64,000 nt of DNA from Archilochus colubris. Its lineage: Eukaryota > Chordata > Aves > Apodiformes > Trochilidae. A model generated the notes under the pieces. It saw nothing but the letters and a program-made list of their open reading frames with translations. It made no database searches and was not told where the DNA came from. Made by a program: the position numbers and the translations under genes. The DNA lies in NCBI GenBank assembly GCA_023079485.1, contig CM041090.1:9608519-9672518 (forward strand), given 5' to 3'. This document shows positions 48,801-60,800 of the stretch, in pieces. Within the stretch, counting starts at the first letter, position 1. The number at the start of each line of letters is the position of its first letter.

Positions 48801-51800
48801 TAGTCTGTTCAGTCATGTGAACAAGGAGACAAAAGAGCGTGGTAGTGAGATTCAGCTGCTGCTTGAATAATTTTTTTTAACTGGGACCAGTTGGGGACAA
48901 AAGGGTGTTGGGTAGGTTAATGATTTGCTTGCAGGGTAGCATGGAGATGATGATCAAACTCATTTCAGCAAAACTGCTCATACAACACATATACATCTTA
49001 TCATGACACTGCTCCTGATGGCCCCACTCTGGTTTGTATCTCAGAGGACACGTGGTTATTTCTACAGGATATGGTTTTTATCTTTCTGCTGTGGATGGAG
49101 GGAAGTAATAAGGTATAGAGTGTTCTTCTGCTTTTTGGAAGAATTGTACAAACCTGTTGTCTCTTATGACAGAATTCTTTAATACTCAGTATCATAGATT
49201 ATATTAATATGCTGCTTTATCTCCAGCACCTAAAGCAACCCATATAATCTCATAGCAGAGGAAGCATATTGTCTCCCTGAGCTTTAGTCTTAACTCACTG
49301 CAGTTTTTTCACAGAATCACAGAATCAGCTGGGTTGGAAAGGACCTCTGAGATCATCAAGTCCAACTCTTAGCTTTTTCTTTAGCCATTTCCTTTTGTGA
49401 TTTTAGGCTCTCATCTTCCCCACACTTGTGTTCATGTTTCCCTCCCTCATTAGCATGCATCTCCCTCAATCCCTCAGTTTTGACTGTCTCCATCTCTTGA
49501 TCCTTTCCTATGATGCATTCTTTGTGTCTCAGTGCAAGATGCAAACTGGTTAAAGAGGTCTCTGAGTCACTCCCAAATTTCAGCTTGGTGTTTGCAAGAG
49601 ATAACAATAGTTTACCATTTTCTAGATGAGAGGAGTGAGTCTTTGAGCATTTGTGTTTGTACAGATGCAGGAGAAGGAAAGCTGGTCAACCTCTTATTGA
49701 GTAGAATGCTTCACTGAAACATCATTTTATTATTTCTCCCAAAGTTTTCCACTAATCTATCTTAATCAAAAGGACTATTCTTAGTTCTTTTTAGTTGTAG
49801 AACAAATGAGTGTACAAGTAGCACCAGATTCAGCAGCTTGCCTGGGAGCCATAGAAGCAGTAGTAGATTGGGACTAACTCAGTGTTCAGAGTGTCATATA
49901 CTGACATCTTTTGCCTCCCCAGGGAAGACTGCACAGGAAAGTAAAAGAGAAATTTTCACAAGATATTTGAAATAACAAAGAAAAGATGGTCTGGAACACA
50001 ATTATAAAACAAAAGGAAACCTTTCCAGCACCTCAGTTTATGCCTGCAGCCCATCTCGGCCAACAGGAGATGTGAAATATTGACTTGACATTAGCACTTA
50101 ATGTTGGGATTTTGCATATCTTTGTACTCAGAAGTAAATTAATTGTGAATAGGTCATCAGAAATGGTCATTCTGAATTGCCCCAGGGAGAGGATGATTAC
50201 ACAAAGCAGTGAGGTTGATCAAAAGTCAAACCTGTCTCTCTAATGAAAGAAACAATTGCTGGGCCATTCTCCATCATCTTTGAAAGGTCCTTGAGAACAG
50301 GGAAATTGTCTGAGAACTGGAGGAAAGCCAATGTCACTCCAGTCTTCAAAAAGGGTGCAAGAAAGAAGACACAAGAAACTACAGGCCAGCCAGACATCCC
50401 TGGAAAGTTGATGGGACACCTGGGCATCATCTCAAGGCATGCGGAGAAAAAAAAAAGCTATCAGAGGTAGTCTATGTGGATTCACCAATGGGAAGTCATG
50501 TCTGATTAATCTGATAGCTTTGTTCTAAAATGGCATAGCTGAATGGATAGATGAGGGGAGGGCAGTGGATGTTGTCTGCCTTGACTTCAGCAAAGCTTTT
50601 GACAGCATCTCCCACAGCATCTTGAAGATTAGGAAGTGTGAGTTAGATGAATGGACAGGGAGGTGACTAAAAACTGGCTCAAAACTAGAGCTCAGAGGGT
50701 GATCATTAGTAATGTAGAGTCTAATTGGAGGTCAGTAGCAAGTGGTATTCTCCAGGAGTCAATACTGGGTCCAGTCCCGTTCAATATATTCATCAATGAC
50801 CTGGATGAAGGGACAGTGTGCCCTCAGTTTGCTGATGATACAAAACTGGGAGGGGTGGCTGACACTCCAGAGAGCTGTGCTGCCATTGGGGGTGACCTGG
50901 GTAGGCTGGAGGATTGGGCAGAGAAAAACTGCCTGAAGTTCAACAAGGGCAAGTGCAGGATACTCTACCTATGGAAGAACAATCCCATGCACCAGTATGG
51001 ATTAGGGATTGACCTGCTGGAAAGCAGTTTGGTGGAAAAAAGACCTGGGAGTCCTTATGGACAACAGGATGACCATGAGCCAGCAATGTGTCCTTGTGGC
51101 CAAGAAGGCCAATGACATCAAGAATAGTGTGGCAAGCACGTTGAGTGAGGTTGTCCTCCCTTCTCTACTCTGTCCTGGTGAGTCCCCATGTGGAGTACTA
51201 TGTCCAGTTCTGAGCTCTCCAGTTCATGAAGGACTAGGAATTACTGGAGAGAGTCCAGCGCAGAGCCACTGAGATGATTAGGGGACTGGAGCATCTACCA
51301 TATGAGAAAAGGCTGAGGGAGCTGGGTCTATTCAGCCTGGAAAAGAGAAGACTGAGGGGGTTATCTCATTAATACTTAAAAATATCTAAAGGGTCAATGT
51401 CAGGAGGATGGAACTAGGCTGTTCTCATTGGTGTCCTGTGATAGGACAAGGGGCAATTATCATAAACTGGAACACAGGAGATTCAACCTAAACATGTGGA
51501 AAAACCTCTTTATTGTGAGGGTGACAGAGCACTGGAAGAGGCTGCCCAGTGAGCTGATGGAGTGTCTGGAGACATTCAAAACCTTCCTGGACACCATCCT
51601 GTGCTGCCTACTCCAGATGAACCTGCTCTAACTGAAGGGGTTGGACTAGATGATCTCCAGAGGTCCCTTCCAACCCCTAATATTGTGGGATTCTGTGAAA
51701 AGGCTACTGTGTCTAATAAAGAAGATGGTGAAGCCTTTATCCACAACTTTTAATCTTATCAAATGGAAATGTAAATTCTTGCACCAAGACTAAAGGGAAG

Positions 51801-54800
51801 CAAAGCAGAAAGGGAAGAAGTTGGGTAAGGGAAGAAGCTGTGTGGTAGCCTTTAATATAACCCAGGTCTGGAAAAGTTCAGTACAAATGTTGCATTGGCA
51901 CTGCTAGCTTGTGTTTCTGTAGAGGGATTCCTCAGGAACTGAACAATCTGCTGATGCCTTGGGATGTATCTGACTTTTTCTTTTTGACATGATCATAATA
52001 CTAAGGGCTGGTGGCAGTATGCATAATCCTGTTCATGGGATGATGCTATGGAAATTCCGTGTGCCAGCAGAACAGGGTTTGACTCTAGGTTTCCACTAAG
52101 TCAGTAATCTGTGAAGAGATTCTTCTATAAAGCCCTTTTTATTAATAATGTTACAGCTTGAGATGAGTGTCTCCATAAAGGAACCCTGAACAAAAATAAA
52201 CCCCTGGAAAGTTATACCCTTACACTTTAAGTTCCCCATCCCTCACACAACAGTTCTGACCAGCAGTAATATTAGGATCTGGGGTCTTCCCATTTTTCAT
52301 TGGGTTTCATTGCCTCCAGGCAGCCCATTTCTTATCCCTAAGGCAGCAGCTTCTCTTAATGAAAGGAGCTTTATTATCCCATAGCCAGGGCCAGCTCTGG
52401 GGCCTTCTCTTTACTAGGTAAGAGTTCAACATATTTAGATTGAAAGTTCACAGCTTGCAGTCCTAACAGAGCAGCAAAAACTACTTGTGTTTAAAACTAT
52501 TTTCCTTCTACAGTGATTAACTCAGCCCTATCAATTTAGTGATAAGTGGACATGGAGAAAACAGTTTGTTGAATTACAAATGGAAATAGGTTTAATTTTG
52601 CTGCTGATTTGATTTCCTCTGGTTTTGCACCTACCACCTACAAACATTCCACTTTCTTCCATTTCAGATGCTTTTTCCTTCTCTTCAGTTAAAATGTGTG
52701 CTAAGGCTTTATCTGCAATTCTGCTGAACAGCTTTCTGGCTGGGGAAGATAGCTCTGTCCTTGGTTCCTTGACTGACTCAACACCACATTGATCACAATG
52801 GTGAAGCTTCATCCTAGAAAAGATGAGTGCCCTTCCCAAAAGTTTATCTGCTAATTGGAGAGAAGGAAAAGGTTAGGTGTCAGACAAGTTATCAACAGGA
52901 AAACATCTGATGAAAGAACAGGTTCTCAGTGGGACTTAAATGTTCCTTGCAAGGGAAGACTACAGCACAAGGATTAATAGCTGAAATGTGAATGACTTCT
53001 GGGCTACACCAGCAGGAGGGATGTTTGCTGAATTTCGTGCCCTTAGACTGCCTGTTCCTGTCCTTATGTGTGATTTCTCTTGAGACTTCTTATCTCTTCT
53101 CATGCTGGTATCAGATAGTATCCTAGTAGCAAAGCATTACCTTTCCTAGTGTTCAGGTTATTTCCATTTCTGTGTCTCCTGTCTCTTTACTTGTGAGATT
53201 CTTCCATATGCTGATGCTGATCTTTCTCTTCCCTAGGGCAACTCTTGTGATGTCAGGCATTAAGATCTTGTTTCTCAAATTCTTCTAGTCAATCTTTTTT
53301 ATAAAGTTAAATCAGTAATTTCTTCCTTTTGTATTTACAATTTTGAATTAGTTGTCTAGCTGTCCATTTTTCCCACTGAGCTGTTTCTCAGGCAAGCTCT
53401 CCCAGTTGCCAGCTCTTTCTGGCATGATTTTGATCTTTCCTTCCCAAGCTGATCACCTCAAGATTTTAGAGGGGGACACATAATGAAGAGCAGCACAGCA
53501 GATGCTATAAAAAGCACCACTAATAATATTTGTGCTCTCTCCAGTGTATCTAGACTGAAATCGTCCTGGCTTCTAATAATTTGCTTGGACATCTCTGCAC
53601 TAATACTTTTGAATCATTTCACATCTCTCCTAACACCCCTCTCCTTGGAAAATCTTAGTTTGCTCTCTTGAAAGTAGCGCTGATTTTATTTTTCTGTCCA
53701 GGTTCTGATCACTTGCCTTATTTGTGCCCTGACCTCTGTTAGACTTCTCCCAAAGCAGCCTGGGCTGTGAGTTTTATTACAGTTCTGTTTTACTTCCTCT
53801 TCTAGTTCTCATGAAAGAGGAAAACAGCTTTAAATGTTCCATGCATCAGCCTGCAGTCAGGTTGAAAATTTTCTTCTTACTTTACATGAATCCTCTATTG
53901 TGTGCAGCCGTTAAGCCAAGCAGGTTGGCAAAGAGGTGTTTTCTTCATCCCTGCCTTGGAAAGTAAGACTGGCTTTTTTTCCCCTCCCACAAAGATGATG
54001 ATCTGCCTCTGAAACCCAAGAAGGAATGGATTCACATGGACAGCGTGGAGTTTGAGAAGCTTGAATGGATGAAAGATTTGCCCTCACCCCGACAGAAGAA
54101 AACCAAAAAGGTTTGAACACAGAAACTGTGTCTGGATTATGCCTGTCAGCAGTAGCAGTTTTGAAGGCTTCAAAACGTAGTCTTTTGGTTACTTAGTCTG
54201 TAAATCAACCTGTAAATCAGGCTGAGGAATTCTCTAGTTTCTTCCACAGGGTGGGATGGTACATGGTCAATTTAGTCTCAAGAGGACTAGGAAGTGAGAG
54301 TCTAGCAATTGTAATCTGGGATGAAAGGGGTCCTGAAAGGTAATAAAAAAGGAAAGAGGGGAGTAAATGTTAAGAATTTGAAGCCTGACCTTCCAGCAGC
54401 TGATGTAAGAAGTGGTATTTTAAGTGATGAGTGGGGTGGCAAACATTAAAAATAATCTTTTTATCTCTCCATCATTTATTGCAGGGAATGCAAGCTCGAT
54501 TCAGTTTAAAAGGAGAATTGATTCCTGCAGATGCTGATTTACCAACACACCTAGGCCTGCATCACCATGGAGAAGAGGCAGAGGTAGATGTAATACCATA
54601 GAAAGGGCACAATAATATCTGTTCACTGGGTTTGATTTGGGATATCCGTTTGGTATTGAGGTTTTTAGTGACAAAAACCTCAGGAAGGTGAGGATGAGGG
54701 ATTTTCTTTTTAAACAAGCTCCTGAGGAGTATTAGGTCTGCATGCATCAACTGCTTTACTTTCAGAAAAGTCCATTAATGCTTTTTCTCCTTAATGCTCT

Positions 54801-57800
54801 TAAGGAAAAAGCTGCATATACATGCTCTTCTTGAAGTTCAGTTTTTTCCTGTCACATCAGTTATTAGAATCTCCTTTGCAGTTGTCACAAATGCAACAAT
54901 ATTGCATTGCAGTTCATCTTCTGTTCTGTGGTATTTTACAGTTAATCTCATTTTAACAGGCCAGTTTTTACTTATAGCTGTTTAGTTTGTGTTTGGTTTG
55001 TTTTGTGTTGTATTTTTTTTCTCTTCCATTTAGAGGGCTGGTTATTCTCTCCAAGAGCTCTTTCATTTGTCTCGCAGCCAAGTTATCCAACAGAGGACAC
55101 TGGCTCTCCAGGTCTTGGGTCATATTGTTCAGAAGGTAAGTTGCTTTCCATGGAATTTCTCTCCAAAATTCAAGTTTATGGTGGATCAGGGCCCAGATTC
55201 TCTGGTACTAGTGATTTGTGTTTTATTATTCAGTGAAGGTGAGCAAAACTGGGAACTCCACACAGCAGAGAGGAGGCAGTCTAGGAGATTCTTGGAGTGC
55301 ATAGAAGATAATTTCGTGCTCCAGCTGGTAACTGAGCCTACCAGGGACGGAGCACCTCTTGATCTTCTTTTCACAAACAGAGAGGGGCTGGTGGGAGATG
55401 TAGTGGTCGGTGGTTGTCTGGGACTCAGCGATCATGAAATAATAGAGTTTTCAATACTCAGGGATGCAAGGAGGATCATCAATAAAACCTCTACATTGGA
55501 CTTCTGGAGGGCAGATTTTGGCCTATTCAGAAGACTAGTTCAGAGTGTACCCTGGGATATAGCCCTTGAAAATAAAGGGGTCCAGGAGGGATGGACATAT
55601 TTCAAGGAGCAAGTTTTCAAGGACAGGAGCAGGCTGTCCCGGTGTGCCGAAAGGCGAGCCGGAGGGGAAGACGACCGGCCTGGCTGAACAGAGAGACTTT
55701 GAAAGAAATTAGGGTAAAGAGGAGGGCCTACCAGTTATGGAAAAAAGGGCTAACTACTCGGTAGGAATTCAGGAATATAGTCAGGTTGTGTAGAAAGAAA
55801 ATTAGAGAGACAAAGGCACAACTTGAACTGAATCTCGCCACCTCTGTGAAGGATAACAAAAAGTCCTTCTACAGATACATTAATGGCAAAAGGAGGGGCA
55901 AGGAAAACATCCATTCTTTACTGGACATGAGCGGGAATATAGTTGTCAAAGATGAAGAAAAGGCTGAGGTATTTAACACCTTCTTTGCCTCAGTTTTCAA
56001 CAGTAAGAGAGATTATCCTGAGGACAGCTAGCTTCTGGAACTTGTAGAAAGTGACAAGAATCTAAACAGCCCCCCTGTAATCCAGAAGGAAAGAGTCAGT
56101 GACCTATTGAGGTGCTTGGATCCCCACAAGTCTATGGGACCAGATGGGATCCACCCAAGGGTGATGAGAGAGCTGGCAGAAGAGCTCGCCAAGCCTCTCT
56201 CTATCATCTGTCGACAGTCCTGGCTCACTGGGGACATCCCAGATGATTGGAAGTTGGCGAATGTCACACCAATCCACAAAAAGGGTTGGAAGGAGGACCT
56301 GGGAAACTACAGGCCCGTCAGCCTGACCTCAGTGCCTGGCAGGGTCATGGAACAGATCATCCTCAGTGCAATCACACAGCACCTGCAGGACGGACAAGGG
56401 ATTAGACCCAGCCAGCACGGGTTTAGGAAGGGCAGGTCCTGTCTGACCAACCTGACCTCCTTTTATGATCAGGTGACCCGTCTGGTGGATGAGGGGAAGG
56501 CTGTGGATGTGGTCTACCTGGACTTCAGCAAGGCCTTTGACACCATCTCCCACAGCATCCTCCTGAAAAAGCTGTCAGCCCACAGCTTGGACAGGGGCAC
56601 TCTGTGCTGGGTTAGGAACTGGCTGGAGGGCCGGGCCCAGAGAGTGGTGCTGAACGGGGCTGCATCCAGTTGGCGGCCGGTCACTAGTGGTGTCCCCCAG
56701 GGATCAGTGTTGGGCCCAGTTCTGTTTAATATCTTTATTGATGATTTAGATGAGGGGATTGAGTCCACAATTAGCAAATTTGCAGATGACACTAAGCTGG
56801 GGGGGAGTGTGGATCAGCTGGAAGGCAGGAGGGCTCTACAGAGAGACTTGGACAGACTGGAGAGTTGGGCTGATTCCAACAGGATGAGGTTCAACACGGC
56901 CAAATGCCGGGTCCTGCAGTTTGGCCACAACAACCCCAAGCAGCGCTACAGGCTGGGCACAGAGTGGCTGGAGAGCAGCCAGACAGAGAGGGACCTTGGA
57001 GTTTGGATTGACAGGAAGCTGAACATGAGGCAGCAGTGTGCCCAGGTAGCCAAGAAGGCCAATGGCATCCTGGCCTGTATCAGGAACAGCATGGCCAGCA
57101 GGTCCAAGGAAGTGATTCTGCCCCTGTACTCAGCCCTGGTGAGGCCACAGCTTGAGTCCTGTGTCCAGTTCTGGGCCCCTCAGCTCAGGAAGGATATCGA
57201 GGTCCTGGAGCACGTCCAAAGGAGGGCAACCAGGCTGGTGAAGGGACTTAAGCAAATATCCTGTGAAGAGAGGCTGAGGGAGCTGGGGCTGTTCAGCCTG
57301 GAAAAGAGGAGGCTCTGAGGAGACCTCATCACTCTCTACAGCTACCTGAAAGGAGGTTGGAACCAAGTGGGGGTTGGGCTCTTTTCCTAGGCAACTCTCA
57401 GCAAGACAAGAGGGCACGGTCTCAAGTTGTGCCAGGGGAGGTTTAGGTTGGATATTAGAAAGAATTTCTTTAGGGAAAGGGTGGTCAGGCATTGGAATGG
57501 GCTGCCCAGGGAAGTAGTGGATTCCTGGAGTCCCTGGAGATCTTTAAAAAGAGACTGGATGTGGCACTCAGTTCCATGGTCTAGTAGCTGCAATGGTAGT
57601 GGATCAAGGGTTGGACTTGATGATCTCTGAGGTCCCTTCCAACCCAGTCGATTCTATGATTCTGTGATTCTAAAATCACCAGCAGGGTGTTCTTTTTCAA
57701 TGAGACTCTCCTACTGATGGAAGAGTGAAGTGTTGGGACATTAGAAGATGAATTTCAGGTTTGTCTGGCAAGAGATGCTTGAAAGTATTCTTTAGCAGCA

Positions 57801-60800
57801 GTGCTGCAGCTTCCATTCTGGTGTTACTTTGGACACAAGTTGTTGGGGGTTTTTTTTATGTTATTTTTGTTAAAAAAGCTATCTTGGCAATGACCCTTTC
57901 ACTCCTGTTGTCTGAGCCAACTCCATGATACGTTTTTTCTGCAGGAGGTGAGAATGAACCAGCCTACTCACAGAGCAATGTGCCAACAGCATAAGGCAAA
58001 ATGAGTATTCACTTCTGTGCACATTTCCACCTAACTCTTAGGGGATGTACTAACCTTCCTTCCAACAGCAGTGGAGGCAGAGAAGAAGGTACAGTGTAGT
58101 TTTGAGAAGAATGATACAGCAGAACAGGGTGAACTCAGAATATGGGTCCAGATTAAGAAGGGAAGGTTTCCTGCATTCTAAGGAACTCGAGTTTGGTGTC
58201 TCTGTAGAATGAAAGGAGGAGAAAATAAAGGACAAAAACCTGCACACAGTTTAACTTCCTAACTGTAGAAAGAGGGAGAGGGAAACATGCAGGATGTTGG
58301 GGTGTACCCAGCAGCTCTAACACTGGCTCTGTGTGACGTTTCAGGCCAGGGCTGGGGAGTTTGCTTCCTCCTTGAAGGGCAGCGTCCTGCGCCTGCTGCT
58401 TGATGCTGGGTTCCTCTTCTTGCTGCGCTTCTCCCTGGATGATGCAGTGGAAAATGTCCTGGCAGCATCTGTTGGTGCTCTCCGGGCTCTGCTGGTGTCA
58501 CTGGATGATGAGGTGAGAGAATCATGAGGTGTCTGGGCTTGAGGGCAGGCTGGGATTTTGACAGGAATCAGAACGGGAAGACACGGCAAGCAGCTTGAAG
58601 AAAGGGTTGCTGGATGTGTTAACTTAATGGGCAATACAATGCCAGTGCTGTGCTTTGGGACAGACCAGGGAGTGTGTTATCTGAGTTTGAGAGATTCAGC
58701 CCTTTTCTCCTGTTTGGATTAGGTCTGTCCCGTGTTAAAATTCAGTGCAAGCTGCTGAGGTGCTCTACTTTTTGACATCTTTACAGTCTAGATCAGGCCA
58801 CTACAAATATATGTGTACAATTATTTTTTTTTAAATATGGGATTGAGTGCATCCTCACCAAGATTGCCAATGACACCAGTCTGTGTGGTGTGGTTGACAC
58901 ACTGGAGGGAAGGGAGGCCATTGAGAGGGACCTTGTTAGACGTGAGGGATGGGTCCATGGCAACTTCATAAAGTTCAATAAGGCCAAATGTGATGTCCTG
59001 CACATGGTTTGGGGCAATCCCAAGCATTGCAGGTTGGGTGAAGAGTGGATTGAGAACAGCACTGAGGAGAAGGACTTGGGGGTGTTGGTTGATGAGAAGT
59101 TCAACATGTGCCAGCAAAGTGTACTTGCAGCTCAGGAAGCCCAACCCTATCCTGGGCTGCTTCAAAAGAAGTGTGTCCAGTAGATTGAGGGAGGTGATTC
59201 TTCCCCTCTGCTCTCTTCAGACCCCCAACTGGAGTACTGTGTCCACTTTGGGAGCCCTCAAAGCAAGAAGGACATGGAGCAAATCCAGAAGATGATCAGA
59301 GGGCTGGAGCACCTCTCCTGTGAAGGCAGACTGAGAGAGTTGGGGTTGTTCAGCCTGGAGAAAGGGAGGCTCCAGGGAGACCTTATAGCAGCCTTCCAGT
59401 ATGTGAAGGGAGCCCCCAAGGAAAGCTGGGGAGAGACTTTTTACAAGAGTGTTGAGTGACAGGACAAGGGGTAATGGTTTCAAACTTGAAGAGGGTTGAT
59501 TGAGGTTGGACAAAGGAAGGAATTGCTTACTGCGAGGGTGGTAAGACAGTGAAACGTTTCCCAGGGCAGCTGTGGCTACCCCTTCCCTGGAAAAGTTCAG
59601 GGCCATGTTGGATGAAGCTTTGAGCCACCTGATCTAGTCCAAGGTGTCCCTGCCCATGGCAGGGGAGTTGGAATTAGTTATTATTAATGCCCTTTCCAAC
59701 CCAAACCATTCCATGGTTCTAGCATTCATTGATACAAGAGAACCCTGAGCAGAAAGGTTGAGATTTCTTCCTGGCTGGACAGAAGCAGACCACTATAGTC
59801 AAAGCATGCAGTGGGCTTTGCTTCAGGTTCCTTCCATGAGAGCTGCTCCTCTGTCAGACTGCAAGGGGGCTGGTGATAGATAAGAGTGGTTAGATCTCAA
59901 GGAGCCCCCTGCCACTTCTCCCAGGCCTTTAGAACTATCCCTAGTGGGGAGGCAAGAAAAATGAAGGACTGAACAGTTTTTTCCACATCTTGCTCCTTTT
60001 CTAAGCTATAAGCCTAATGGTGTTTTCTTAGATGAGTCCTGGCCACCCAGTGGTAGGTAATTAAATGCTATGGATCAGCTACTTAATGTGCTTTTTCTTC
60101 TACTATTTTACTCTGGTTTGTAGCTGTCTGCAGCACTCTGGTTCTCAGATCAAAGCTTGCAGTGTGATGTTTTTTTGAAGTTGATGCCAAAAGCAGCATC
60201 ATGGGTGCTGAGCTGGTAGATTTTCCTCATTTGGAGAGTCCTTCCTAGAGTCTTGTGCTGCTGATTTTCAAAAGGTCTCTGAGGAAGATCAGGGCTGGAA
60301 GTCTCACCTTTTGCTCCAGGATTTGTAAGACAAACAAGATTTATCCCCACTATCATAAATGTTTTGCAGTTAAGCTGCATTTCTGTTACCCACGTTGTGA
60401 ATTTATTTCACCTCACAGGAACTGCTTTCCATGATTTCCTAAGTGTGTGTGTCAGAGGTTAAAATCACTTCCATGCAAAAACATAGCATTCTACTTGTAC
60501 ATGTTTAGAATACCCTTTATTGTGCTCCTGTTTTCCTGGGGTTAGGTGGGAATCAATAAAGCATTCCTCAGTCAAAAGCATTCTTGAAAACTTTTTTGTC
60601 TTTCATGATTTCTTTGTGAGATTTTTAAAAATATATTCTTATTCTCACTATAGAAATACCTTGATTGGACTTTCTCATGGTACCAAGGGATGGCTGCATT
60701 CCCCTTTGTCCCCAACAATGAGGAGGAAGAAGAGGAGGAAGATGAAGATCTAAATGGAACAAATAAGTCTCAAGATAAAAAATTAAAGGATGAAAACAAG

